Assembly: GCA_035624215.1 (NCBI GenBank)
Contig: DASPRY010000115.1
Location: forward strand, 1 to 64,000
Direction of reading: 5' to 3'
Origin: JAFAGX01 sp035624215
GTDB taxonomy: Bacteria; Acidobacteriota; Terriglobia; Terriglobales; Acidobacteriaceae
Length of the DNA: 64,000 nt
Under the pieces are notes generated by a model. That model was not told the DNA's origin. It saw nothing but the letters and a program-made list of their open reading frames with translations, and ran no database searches. Shown piece after piece: positions 16,891 through 25,846 of the stretch; position 1 is the first letter of the stretch; each line of letters begins with the position of its first letter. A program made the position numbers and the translations under genes.

Positions 16891-18228
16891 ATGCCCATTT
16901 CTCCTGCGCGCGTTGCAGCTTTTGAGATTCTCCTGCGGGTCGACCAGCAAAATGCGTTCACTGCAGAACTGCTGCATTCTTCTGCGCGCCAAACGCTTTC
17001 CGGCCCTGACCATCGCTTGGCGATGGAACTGGTGATGGGCGTTCTAAGATGGCGTTCCGTGCTGGATCTAGAAATCGCAAGTCGTTCTTCAATAAAGTTG
17101 GCAAGAATCGATCCGGAGGTGCTAACGGCGTTACGCCTGGCCGCATATCAACTGATGTTCCTCGATCGAATACCCGCGCGTGCCGCGATTCACGAGAGCG
17201 TGGAACTAGTGAAGCGGGCGCGAAAGCGATCCGCAGCTCCCTTTGCTAATGCACTGCTTCGAGAATTGGCGCGCTCCCCGACGCGGCCAGCTCTGCAGGC
17301 TCTGGTCGCAAAAGGTGAGAGTGGTTCTGAACTGGCCAGGCTATTTGCGCACCCCCAATGGCTCGTCGAACGATGGATTCATGAGTTTGGCATAGATGTT
17401 GCCCGCGAAATCTGCCTTTACGATCAACGGATTCCTGAAACCGCAATCACCATCTACGAAGCCTCACTCGTCCGGGAACTGGAAACTCGGGGCATCAAGC
17501 TGGCTCCCGGCCGTTTATTAGGATCTTCGCGTCGCGTGGTAACGGGTGATCTGGCAGAACTTCCCCCGCCACTTCAGGCACAAATCACAATCCAGGATGA
17601 AGCATCCCAGCTGGTGGCACTTCTCACTGGTACTGGGTCTCGCATTCTTGATTGTTGCGCAGCCCCTGGAGGCAAGACCCGAGTGCTCGCGGAGAGCAAT
17701 CCCTCGGCTCTCATCATCGCGGGAGAGTTACACCCGCACCGCGCGCGTCGGTTACGCAAACAGGTAACAGCGGGAAACGTCCGCGTCATTGCGGCTGATG
17801 CCAGAGCCATTCCCGTGAGCGTGGCTTTCGACAGCATACTTGTCGATGTCCCGTGTTCGGGGACCGGCACGTTGGCCCGCAATCCCGAAATCAAATGGCG
17901 CCTTAAGCCCGAAGATCTGGTCGATCTGCAGGCTCGCCAAGCTGCAATCCTGCGTTCGGTCATGCGGCAACTGGTTTCAGGGGGAACAGTTGTCTATTCC
18001 ACATGCTCCCTTGAGAAGGAAGAAAACGAAGAGGTGGTCGAACAAACACTCTCCCTTGAAACATCATTCCGGCTCGTTGATTGTCGTGAGCGATTACAAC
18101 AGCTTCAAACCGACGGCAAGCTTGTGTGGAAAGACATTGCTTCCCTCGCCCGGGGACCTTATCTGAGAACGACGCCAGGGGTTCATCCGTGCGACGGTTT
18201 GTTCGCAGCTGTCTTGAAAAAAATGTAG
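16891..18228 (+). CDS. rsmB: 16S rRNA m5C967 methyltransferase
   Basis: A 445-residue RsmB-type enzyme. The first 140 residues are a NusB-like RNA-binding domain (AFEILLRVDQQNAFTAELL ... LVMGVLRWRSVLD). The C-terminal Rossmann domain binds SAM at LDCCAAPGGKTRVLAE and carries both cysteines of the m5C mechanism: the PC motif in VDVPCSGTGTLARNPEI and TC in VVYSTCSLEKEENEE. I choose ATG 16891 rather than TTG 16888 directly before it. It modifies C967 of 16S rRNA in the E. coli numbering. Confidence 0.95.
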   Translation: MPISPARVAAFEILLRVDQQNAFTAELLHSSARQTLSGPDHRLAMELVMGVLRWRSVLDLEIASRSSIKLARIDPEVLTALRLAAYQLMFLDRIPARAAIHESVELVKRARKRSAAPFANALLRELARSPTRPALQALVAKGESGSELARLFAHPQWLVERWIHEFGIDVAREICLYDQRIPETAITIYEASLVRELETRGIKLAPGRLLGSSRRVVTGDLAELPPPLQAQITIQDEASQLVALLTGTGSRILDCCAAPGGKTRVLAESNPSALIIAGELHPHRARRLRKQVTAGNVRVIAADARAIPVSVAFDSILVDVPCSGTGTLARNPEIKWRLKPEDLVDLQARQAAILRSVMRQLVSGGTVVYSTCSLEKEENEEVVEQTLSLETSFRLVDCRERLQQLQTDGKLVWKDIASLARGPYLRTTPGVHPCDGLFAAVLKKM

Positions 18229-18273
18229 GCGCTCACTAAAGGAATTACCGAGTTCCAACGAATAAGGCCGAGG

Positions 18274-19032
18274 CTATCGAACTTCAAAATCAACTGCCGA
18301 TCCCAGAAGAGCTTTCCCTCCCGCAGTCGGATTCTGGGAGACGATGATGCTGCTGGGCGACGGCTGTGGCGAGGGGCTGGGAGCCTGAAGTGGGGCTGCG
18401 GGAGCGTTCGATCCTGCAGGAGCAGCCATTGTAAGTTTTCCCAACCGTAACCCGGCATCTTTCAGAGCGGCAGTGGCTGCGCTGACGGTCTGCCCGACAA
18501 AGCTCGGCATCACGTACGCTTGCGGTTGTGGTGCTTGTGCCGCGAGAAGATTGATTTTTGGCGCCGAGATGCTGCTGGCACTGGGAGATGGATTTTGCGC
18601 AACAATCTCATCTGGCGGTACACCCGCTATCTCAACTTGCGCCACAGCTCCCACATCCAAACCGCGTCGCAGAATGTTAATTTCAGCCGCCCGCTCGCTC
18701 TGGCCGATCACATTGGGAATATTGACGCGCTGCGGGCCAAGGCTTTCTGCGACGCGAATTTGCCATCCACGTCGAATCTGCGTGCCGACGGGCGGAATCT
18801 GCGAAAGAATCCTTCCCGCCGGAATCTTCGGGCTATAGTATTGCCGCTCAACTTCAAACTGGAAGCCGTTCAGCTCCGCGACGCTGCGTGCTTCAGCGGG
18901 AGTCTTGCCCACAAGGTCGGGTACCGCAACCTCGCGCGTGTGAATGGCAAATCTCATCGCCGTCAACGCGGAAACCAGCGCTACCACCAACAAGACCAGT
19001 GCCAGGAAAACTAAACGGAATAACGTTCTCAC
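18274..19032 (-). CDS. Membrane-anchored PASTA-domain protein
   Basis: A 252-residue protein with a short cytoplasmic tip, a membrane helix (LFRLVFLALVLLVVALVSAL, about residues 4-23) and three PASTA repeats: VAVPDLVGKTPAEARSVAEL, VNIPNVIGQSERAAEI and YVMPSFVGQTVSAATAALKD, with a Pro/Ser/Ala-rich spacer before the last segment. PASTA repeats bind muropeptides or peptidoglycan synthases. The start is GTG 19032, supported by GGAGG at 19043-19047 and lying just 16 bp after the PBP1A stop; a longer frame from 19167 overlaps that gene. Coupling to PBP1A suggests a role in cell-wall synthesis control. Confidence 0.85.
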   Translation of the reverse strand: MRTLFRLVFLALVLLVVALVSALTAMRFAIHTREVAVPDLVGKTPAEARSVAELNGFQFEVERQYYSPKIPAGRILSQIPPVGTQIRRGWQIRVAESLGPQRVNIPNVIGQSERAAEINILRRGLDVGAVAQVEIAGVPPDEIVAQNPSPSASSISAPKINLLAAQAPQPQAYVMPSFVGQTVSAATAALKDAGLRLGKLTMAAPAGSNAPAAPLQAPSPSPQPSPSSIIVSQNPTAGGKALLGSAVDFEVR

Positions 19033-19048
19033 CGAGCTCAGACCTCCG

Positions 19049-21277
19049 TCAGTGCGTCTCCTCCTCCGCCGGCGCGGTGTCTGGCGTGTCGACCTTTTGG
19101 GCTGCCGGATTCGAGGGCAATTCCGGCAAGGGCTGGAACTCGCCAGCATCTTTCCCGGCAAGAGCAAACTTCATGAAATCCATCCAGATGGGCAGCGCCG
19201 CGTGTGCTCCGCTCTCCTTCGCTCCCAAAGATTTCTTCTCGTCGTAGCCGATCCAGACCCCTGTCGTCATTGATGGGGAAAAACCAATGAACCATGCATC
19301 TGTAAAATCATTCGTGGTCCCGGTCTTGCCGGCCAGAGGATATTTCATGCTGGCGGCAGCAATCGCCGTCCCGTGCAGGACTACGTCGCGCAGCATGGAG
19401 GTCATAATGCGGGCCGTGCGAGTGCTGACTACGTCTTTAACTTCAGGAAAATCTTCTTCCATGACACGCCCTTCGTAATCGGTCACCTTGGTGATGTAGC
19501 GTGGGATCACGCGAACGCCATCGTTGGGAAAAACGCTGAAGGCCGAAGTCTGCTCTAACAGCGTGACTTCCGCTGCCCCGAGCGCCACCGGCAGATACGG
19601 CGGCAGATTCGAAGTAATGCCAAAGCGGTGGGCGTAATCGATCACCGTCTTGATCCCCAGGCTATCCGCCAGCTTTAGAGCCGGGATATTGCGCGATTGC
19701 GCCAAGGCGCGCCGCAACGTAATCGTGCCCTCAAATTTCTCATCATAATTATGTGGGACATAAGGGCCCGATGCCGTTTGAAACATGACCGGTGTGTCAA
19801 CAATCGTGTCGTCCGGCCTGGCCCCCTGATCGATCGCCGCCGTGTAGACATAAGGTTTGAACGATGAACCCACCTGCCGCAACGCCTGCGTCGCGCGGTC
19901 GAACTTGGACTGCTCGAAGTCCCGGCCGCCGATTAAGGCCTTGATCCCTCCGGTCGCATTGTCAATTGCGATCAAAGCGCCCTGCGTACCGGAATCCTGC
20001 TCTAGTCCCACACGCGCTTTTCCTGCCACAGGGAGCGACAGGATCTTCACATAAATGATGTCGCCCGTTTTCAGGATGGTTTGGAGCTTGCTTTGTGTCC
20101 ATGCGGCATCGGATTGCGCGAGCATCGCCGCGTAGCGGCCGAACTTGACCGTTGCCGATCCGGGAACTACCGCAGTAACCAAGCCATGGATGTATCCACC
20201 GGCTCCAGGCTCACTGTCCCAGTCCGGATGCTCGTAACCAGTCAGCGAAAATCCCTCATTCAAAACGTTTTCTAGGTGACCCTTCCATCCATGACGCCGC
20301 TCGTATGCTGCCAGCCCGTCGAGCACCGCCTGAGTGGCGGCGCGTTGCAGATCCATGTCGAGCGTGGTGTAAACCCTCAGCCCACTCTGGTGAACCTGAT
20401 CGGCTCCATACTTGTTCTCGAGGTAACGCCGTATCTCCTCGACGAAGTAGGGCGCCACCGAGTTCGGGTCTTTCTGCACATTCAACTGAATAGGTTCATT
20501 ACGGGCCTCATTTGCCTGCTTCGCCGTAACTTTCCCATCCTCCAGCATGGCATTGATGACCAGATTCCGCCGCTTGAGGGCGCGATCGGGATGACTGATC
20601 GGCGAGTACAATCCCGGCGCTTTCGGCAGACCGGCCAAAAGTGCAGCCTCGGCCAGCGTTAACTGTTTTGCCGGCTTGCTGAAGTAAAATTCCGAGGCTG
20701 CTTCGAAACCATAGACTCCGTGGCCAAGAAAGATCTGATTGGCATACAAAGTGAAAATCTGCTCTTTGGTGAAACGCCGCTCGATTTGGATTGCCCAGAG
20801 CGCCTCTTCGATCTTGCGTTGGAATGAGCGCTCGGGAGAGAGAAACAGATTGCGAGCCAGTTGCATGGTGAGCGTGGACGCTCCCTGCACCCTCCCTCCG
20901 GATTCAATGTCGCGATAAGCCGCCCCCGCGATGCGCCACACATTGATACCCCAATGACGATAAAACTCTTTGTCCTCGATCGAAATCAGCGCTTCGCGCA
21001 GGATGGGAGGAAAATCGCTGTAGCTTGCCACCACCCGCCGCTGCAGCGCGAAGGAACCAACGATTTGGCCGTGGTCATCGTAAAGTTCGGTGATCGAACT
21101 GGGGCGGTAGTGCTCCAGTTGTTCAGCTTGCGGCAGATCCGTGGAGTACACCAGCAGCAGACCAACCGACGCACCTATCAGGCCAGAAAGCAGCACCAGC
21201 AGCCCAAACAGGACACGACCCATCACCTTCCGCCCGCTGGTCTCGGCGGCGGGAAGGTCTTGATAAATCACCTTCAT
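19049..21277 (-). CDS. mrcA: Class A penicillin-binding protein 1A (transglycosylase/transpeptidase)
   Basis: A 742-residue bifunctional peptidoglycan synthase. A membrane helix lies at about residues 20-45. The GT51 transglycosylase domain has the catalytic Glu in SIEDKEFYRHWGIN, QGASTLTMQLARNLFLS, and NQIFLGHGVYGFEAASEFYF. The transpeptidase domain has SSFKP (nucleophile Ser and Lys), SRN and KTGTTNDFTDAWFIG. An OB-like insert separates the two. The gene is followed on the same strand by the PASTA-domain protein, whose ribosome site lies over its stop codon. Confidence 0.96.
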   Translation of the reverse strand: MKVIYQDLPAAETSGRKVMGRVLFGLLVLLSGLIGASVGLLLVYSTDLPQAEQLEHYRPSSITELYDDHGQIVGSFALQRRVVASYSDFPPILREALISIEDKEFYRHWGINVWRIAGAAYRDIESGGRVQGASTLTMQLARNLFLSPERSFQRKIEEALWAIQIERRFTKEQIFTLYANQIFLGHGVYGFEAASEFYFSKPAKQLTLAEAALLAGLPKAPGLYSPISHPDRALKRRNLVINAMLEDGKVTAKQANEARNEPIQLNVQKDPNSVAPYFVEEIRRYLENKYGADQVHQSGLRVYTTLDMDLQRAATQAVLDGLAAYERRHGWKGHLENVLNEGFSLTGYEHPDWDSEPGAGGYIHGLVTAVVPGSATVKFGRYAAMLAQSDAAWTQSKLQTILKTGDIIYVKILSLPVAGKARVGLEQDSGTQGALIAIDNATGGIKALIGGRDFEQSKFDRATQALRQVGSSFKPYVYTAAIDQGARPDDTIVDTPVMFQTASGPYVPHNYDEKFEGTITLRRALAQSRNIPALKLADSLGIKTVIDYAHRFGITSNLPPYLPVALGAAEVTLLEQTSAFSVFPNDGVRVIPRYITKVTDYEGRVMEEDFPEVKDVVSTRTARIMTSMLRDVVLHGTAIAAASMKYPLAGKTGTTNDFTDAWFIGFSPSMTTGVWIGYDEKKSLGAKESGAHAALPIWMDFMKFALAGKDAGEFQPLPELPSNPAAQKVDTPDTAPAEEETH

Positions 21278-21451
21278 GAGGGATCAGGGTCAGGATAGCA
21301 GGTTTGGAAGAAAGCGCGACTCCTCACGCGAGCTATCATTGAAGAAGCAGATGCTTCCGGAGCTCCTCTCCCGCGAGCACACCGAAGGGCCCTCCAAATG
21401 ATAATCCTGGGAGGAATGCTAAATTGCAGGTGAGGACGCGCTGCACACGAA

Positions 21452-22669
21452 CTAACTCGAACGGCTCTTCAATACTTCTATTGCCTTCTGCAGTTGCTCG
21501 TCCTCCTGCGGCGGTTGCGGCTTCTTAACCTGATCAGGAGGCGCTGCGTTCTCGTCATCATCGGGAGCTAACGCATCTTCGTCAGCGTCGGCAACTACCA
21601 GATTAGGCGTCACGGCTGCGTCCTGAATGGCCTTTCCGCTGGGGCTGTAATATTTCGCGATCGAGAGGATCAACGCGGAGCCATCGGGCAGTTCAATGAC
21701 TTTCTGCACTGAACCCTCGCCGAACGTCTTGTCACCCACCACGTCCCCGCGTGCATTTTCGAGAATAGCGGCAGCCACAATCTCTGCTGCGCCAGCCGTT
21801 CCTTTATTAACAAGCACAACCACGGGAAGGTTGGTGATGTCCTTGGAAGGATCAGCGTTGAAGGCCTCACGCGGGAATTTCTGTCCCTGTAAATATGTAA
21901 TGGTCCCGTGATTCAGAAATAGATTAGCAGTGGCGATCCCTTCCGATTCCTCGCCTTCCGCGCAGTTCCGCAGATCGAGAATCAGCTTCTTCACTCCGTC
22001 TTTTTGCAGTGCCCTGATTTTAGTGGCAATTTCCTGCGACTTGCCCTTGGTAAGCGCGTCAACTCGGATCTCAGCTATGCCGTCGCCCATGATCTTGTCG
22101 GTCACGGGTGGAACATTCACAATATCTCTGGTGATTACAACCTTGTCCGGTTGAGCGCGTCGAGCCCGCACCACCGACACTGTCACATTGGAACCTGGCT
22201 GTCCCGACAGTAGATTGTGAACCTCGGCCAGGGACATCTCACGCGTGCTCTTGCCTTCGATAGCCTCGAGAATGTCTGTGTCCTGCAAACCAGCCTTGTC
22301 CGCCGGTCCGCCTGGTATAACAGAGATCACCGCCGCATAGCCGAAGCGCTTGGAAACAGAAGCTCCAATATCCGCCTTCCCCTCAACCTGATGCGCCTTA
22401 TACTCCTTGTACTCTTCCGGCGTCAGATAGCTGGAATCGGCGTCCAGCGATTCGAGCAAGCCGTGCAGCGCACCCTCGGTCACCGCAGGAATATTGGGGT
22501 CCTCAACATATTCGCTGCGCACCCGCGAAAGGACTTCGCTGTATACCTGAAGTTGGCGATAAGCACCTTCATTGCTGGAGGCGCGAACTCCATCCATTGT
22601 TCCGACTACCGTGAATAACAGCACCGCAGCCGAGGGAATCAGAATTGCAGCCTTCAATTTTGTGGACAT
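21452..22669 (-). CDS. S41 (C-terminal processing peptidase)-like protein with inactive catalytic site
   Basis: A 405-residue CtpA-type protein: signal/membrane segment (residues 7-24), PDZ domain (about 97-170, with VISVIPGGPADKAGLQDTD) and peptidase S41 core (195-360). The catalytic block, normally GSASASE ... TFGKGxVQ, reads GTAGAAE ... TFGEGSVQ. By alignment the nucleophile Ser is Gly293 and the general-base Lys is Glu318, 25 residues apart exactly as Ser430 and Lys455 in E. coli Prc. Both changes are confirmed at codon level. The PDZ and core fold look intact, so a peptide-binding scaffold or decoy role is likely. A Glu/Pro/Asp-rich tail follows residue 355. Confidence 0.88.
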   Translation of the reverse strand: MSTKLKAAILIPSAAVLLFTVVGTMDGVRASSNEGAYRQLQVYSEVLSRVRSEYVEDPNIPAVTEGALHGLLESLDADSSYLTPEEYKEYKAHQVEGKADIGASVSKRFGYAAVISVIPGGPADKAGLQDTDILEAIEGKSTREMSLAEVHNLLSGQPGSNVTVSVVRARRAQPDKVVITRDIVNVPPVTDKIMGDGIAEIRVDALTKGKSQEIATKIRALQKDGVKKLILDLRNCAEGEESEGIATANLFLNHGTITYLQGQKFPREAFNADPSKDITNLPVVVLVNKGTAGAAEIVAAAILENARGDVVGDKTFGEGSVQKVIELPDGSALILSIAKYYSPSGKAIQDAAVTPNLVVADADEDALAPDDDENAAPPDQVKKPQPPQEDEQLQKAIEVLKSRSS

Positions 22670-23059
22670 CGACTGGTTTCTCAGAAGCAGGTCAGTTCAT
22701 CCAGAACTCGCTTCATTATACCTTGTTTGATGCGCACTCCTGCCAGCCGATGTCCAGAAATTGCGCAACTTGGTTACTATTCTCCTGAAAGGCCACTGAG
22801 CCTATTAACCAGCTAAGTTGAGGAGAATTGACGGGGGTCTGCGACTGAAGATCGAGCCCCGCTCAGGCGCTAACGCCGAACCTTAGCCCGGGAAGAAGCC
22901 AAACTAAGCGTGCAGCGCCGAATTCGACCGATCCCCACAAATTCTGCTTCCGTTCTCGAGCACCGATCCCGCGGAGCACCTAACTTGGTGACCTTGGTCA
23001 CGGCATATGTCGCCGTGAGCGCTCAGAATGATTCCAGGGAGATAGGAGAGCTTAGGATC
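22670..23059. other. Divergent intergenic region between S41-like gene and saccharopine dehydrogenase-like gene
   Basis: This 390-bp divergent spacer contains a candidate minus-strand promoter (listed separately) and, near its right end, AGGAGA ahead of the plus-strand start. A longer plus-strand frame runs through part of it from 22910, but it has no family similarity before ATG 23060. I see no RNA gene or repeat in it. Confidence 0.5.
22715..22720 (-). promoter_or_regulatory. Candidate -10 box for the S41-like gene
   Basis: A perfect TATAAT on the minus strand lies about 45 bases before the start codon of the S41-like gene. The region 17-18 bases upstream has no good TTGACA match, so strength is uncertain. 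Confidence 0.35.
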
Positions 23060-24259
23060 ATGGCGTATTCATACATAGTTTTGGGCGCTGGCAGGCAAGG
23101 AGTTGCCGCTGCATATGATTTGGCGGTTTTCGGCCAAGCTTCGCGAGTAACCCTCGCCGATTCCGACAGGCAGTTAGCCAGGTGCGCAGCAGATCGCGCA
23201 AACGAGTTGGTGCACGACAAAATCGTGGATGCAATCCCACTCGATGTTCGCGATGAAAGTGCAGTTCGACGCATTCTGAAGGGTTACAACGTTGCTCTTA
23301 GTGCCGTTCCTTATTTCTACAACCTCGGATTAACTCGGGCAGCAATTGAAACCGGCGTCTCGTTTTGCGACTTGGGCGGGAACACCGACATTGTTCGCCA
23401 ACAACACGCCCTGGATCGTGAGGCGACCCGTGCTGGAGTATGTGTCGTGCCCGATTGCGGCATGGGGCCGGGAATGGGAAACACCCTCGCCGTGTATGCG
23501 ATGAGCCTGGTCGGGGAAGCCGAACATGTTTATATGTATGATGGAGGCCTGCCGCAGCGTCCCAAACCACCGTGGAATTACGCGCTCACATTTAGCATCG
23601 AAGGTCTTACCAACGAATACTACGGGGGCATGACCATTCTGCGCGATGGCGAACTCTTCCACGCCCCCTGCTTCAGCGAGTTCGAGATGATCGACGTCCC
23701 GCCGATTGGAAAGCTGGAAGCCTTTCTCATTGCGGGTGGCGTTTCGACTGCGCCCTGGACTTTCCGAGGAAAACTCCGGACCTACCAGCTCAAGGTACTG
23801 CGCTATCCAGGCACATTTGCGCAGCTGAAAGCATTTTCCGATCTTGGCCTGTTCGACCCCAAAACCGTCGACGTCGATGGAATCGAAGTTGTGCCTCGCA
23901 AGCTGTTTCATACCCTGTTCGAGCCACAAGTGCGGGATGATGATGTGCGTGATGTCTGCATTGTTCGAGTCTGCGCCGTCGGAAAGAAAAACGGTCGTCG
24001 AACCGAAGCCACGGTCGAAGTAATCGATTATTACGATGAACAAACCGGATTCAGCGCGATGCAACGAACCACCGGATGGCACATGTCCATCGTTGCTGAG
24101 ATGATGGCAAAAGGCGAAATCCCACATGGGTCAATTCCTCTGGAACTCGCCGTACCAGGTGAATCTTTTGTAAAACAGGCTAGAAAGCGTGGATTCCAGA
24201 TTAAGGAAGAGATTCTAACCCCCGGCGTCTTCGAACAACCTTGCGCGCAGCTCGTGTAA
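23060..24259 (+). CDS. Saccharopine dehydrogenase-family protein (lysine 6-dehydrogenase-like)
   Basis: A 399-residue NAD(P)-dependent oxidoreductase. The Rossmann fold starts at once with YIVLGAGRQGVAAAYDLA (residues 4-21), followed by the family's LSAVPYFYN and GVSFCDLGGNTD. The arrangement matches L-lysine 6-dehydrogenase and saccharopine reductase relatives. I start at ATG 23060, preceded by AGGAGA; the 50 extra codons from 22910 show no similarity. It opens a long plus-strand run that continues with trpC after 75 bp. Possible role in lysine degradation; substrate is not proven by sequence. Confidence 0.85.
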   Translation: MAYSYIVLGAGRQGVAAAYDLAVFGQASRVTLADSDRQLARCAADRANELVHDKIVDAIPLDVRDESAVRRILKGYNVALSAVPYFYNLGLTRAAIETGVSFCDLGGNTDIVRQQHALDREATRAGVCVVPDCGMGPGMGNTLAVYAMSLVGEAEHVYMYDGGLPQRPKPPWNYALTFSIEGLTNEYYGGMTILRDGELFHAPCFSEFEMIDVPPIGKLEAFLIAGGVSTAPWTFRGKLRTYQLKVLRYPGTFAQLKAFSDLGLFDPKTVDVDGIEVVPRKLFHTLFEPQVRDDDVRDVCIVRVCAVGKKNGRRTEATVEVIDYYDEQTGFSAMQRTTGWHMSIVAEMMAKGEIPHGSIPLELAVPGESFVKQARKRGFQIKEEILTPGVFEQPCAQLV

Positions 24260-24334
24260 GAGGAACAAGCTGGGGCCACTTTTGCACTGATTCGGCTGGC
24301 ATGTGGCAGTCTCACTTATAATCTTCTCACCACG

Positions 24335-25153
24335 ATGCCCGCCAGCCTCGAGCAGATAGTTGCCGCAACTCGGCAAAAACTAAGGGAAAACCTTCTCTCG
24401 CTTAACGTGCGCCAACTCGAACGCGCAGCGCAGGGGTGTGTGCCGCGGGGATTTCGGAGCGCGTTGGAATCTAGAAGCCGACATGGGCCCGCGATTATTG
24501 CCGAACTCAAAAAAGCCTCCCCGTCGCGCGGTTTGATTCGTGACGATTTTGAGGCTGGTCGTCTGGCGGCGCAACTCGAAGCTGCCGGTGCTGCAGCTCT
24601 CTCCGTGCTCACGGATGAAGAATTTTTTCAGGGGTCTTTGGAGAATCTGCGGCTTGCCCGAGGAAGTACAAAACTGCCTTGCTTGCGCAAAGATTTTATT
24701 GTGGACCACGTTCAGATCTTGGAAACCCGTGCCAACGGCGGAGACGCAATTCTGCTAATCGTTGCCGCACTAACGCAGTCAGAACTGCAAACCCTGGTGC
24801 GTCAGGCGCGCGAATATGAGTTGGACGTGTTATGTGAGATTCACGATGAAAGCGAACTGCAACGCGCTGCTGATGCCGGATGCGATCTGATCGGTGTGAA
24901 CAATCGCGACTTGCGGACGTTCAAAGTTGATCCGGAGACCGCGTTTCGGCTGGAAAAGTTTATTCCGAAAAATGCACTGCGCGTGGCCGAAAGTGGCATT
25001 CGCAGCCCAGCCGATATCGTCCGCTTGCGCACTGCGGGCTATCATGCGTTCCTGATTGGTGAGTCGCTAATGGCAGCGGAATCTCCGGGCAAGGCGCTAC
25101 GCGCTCTGCTCGAGCAGTCTGAACAGTTAGCGTCGCTGAGAACCGGCAACTGA
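24335..25153 (+). CDS. trpC: Indole-3-glycerol phosphate synthase
   Basis: A 272-residue TIM-barrel enzyme converting CdRP to indole-3-glycerol phosphate. Family motifs: IIAELKKASPSRGLIRDDF (Glu-Lys catalytic pair), LSVLTDEEFFQGSLENL, LPCLRKDFIVDHVQI (catalytic Lys), DLIGVNNRDLRTF and VAESGI. It is followed 16 bp later by trpF and heads the trpC-F-B-A block. trpE, trpG and trpD, which often precede trpC, are not upstream, so the first steps are encoded elsewhere. Confidence 0.97.
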   Translation: MPASLEQIVAATRQKLRENLLSLNVRQLERAAQGCVPRGFRSALESRSRHGPAIIAELKKASPSRGLIRDDFEAGRLAAQLEAAGAAALSVLTDEEFFQGSLENLRLARGSTKLPCLRKDFIVDHVQILETRANGGDAILLIVAALTQSELQTLVRQAREYELDVLCEIHDESELQRAADAGCDLIGVNNRDLRTFKVDPETAFRLEKFIPKNALRVAESGIRSPADIVRLRTAGYHAFLIGESLMAAESPGKALRALLEQSEQLASLRTGN

Positions 25154-25169
25154 GCTGGGAACTGGGCTT

Positions 25170-25844
25170 ATGACTTGGGTCAAAATTTGCGGAATAACGA
25201 ACCTGGATGATGCCTTGACAGCGGTCGACGCCGGCGCGGATGCGTTAGGGTTCGTGTTCTATGAGAAGAGTCCTCGATTTGTGAGCCCAGAGCAAGCACG
25301 AGGAATGATCGGCAGGCTGCCGCAGCAAACGGAAACGGTTGGTGTGTTTGCGAAGGAAGAAATTGTTCGGTGCGTTGACATCGCAAGCCGGTGTGGGCTA
25401 AGCGCAGTGCAGGTACACTTTTCTTCTGCCGCTGGCGGATCTCCAGGCTCAAATCCTGAATTGCGGGCCGTGCATCCCTGCACTCGCTTGAAGATCTACC
25501 CGGCTTGGCCAGCCAGTTGCTTGATCAATGGGCAGCCTCTACCGGACTTCAGAGCACCATTCGACGCGATCTTCCTGGATGCCGGCGAGCCTCAACAGCC
25601 TGGAGGAACGGGCAAAACGTTTGACTGGACGAAGGCAGCACCCGTTGTTCAGAAACTGGCCACTAGCGTCAAGGTTGTCGTCGCCGGCGGCCTTACCGCG
25701 ACAAATGTCGCTGAGGCTATGCATATACTTAACCCCTGGGGCGTGGATGTTTCTTCCGGAGTGGAGGCTCGTCCAGGAAAGAAAGATCCCGACAAAATGC
25801 GAACGTTTATTTCCGCAGTACGACATGTTGATAAGGAACGTTGA
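25170..25844 (+). CDS. trpF: Phosphoribosylanthranilate isomerase
   Basis: A 224-residue TIM-barrel isomerase for the Amadori rearrangement of phosphoribosylanthranilate. The catalytic cysteine sits in VKICGITNLDDA (residues 4-15), the general-acid Asp in FDAIFLDAGEPQQPGGTGKTFDW, and the phosphate-binding VVVAGGLTATNV plus GVDVSSGVE close the barrel. The strand with the usual LQLHG reads VQVHF, a modest change. trpB starts 2 bp after the stop. Confidence 0.96.
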   Translation: MTWVKICGITNLDDALTAVDAGADALGFVFYEKSPRFVSPEQARGMIGRLPQQTETVGVFAKEEIVRCVDIASRCGLSAVQVHFSSAAGGSPGSNPELRAVHPCTRLKIYPAWPASCLINGQPLPDFRAPFDAIFLDAGEPQQPGGTGKTFDWTKAAPVVQKLATSVKVVVAGGLTATNVAEAMHILNPWGVDVSSGVEARPGKKDPDKMRTFISAVRHVDKER

Positions 25845-25846
25845 AA

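Noticed and set aside
19033..19167. 45-residue arginine-rich extension of the PASTA protein
   Set aside because: It overlaps the PBP1A gene, and GTG 19032 has a well-placed GGAGG; the extension is a shadow of PBP1A.
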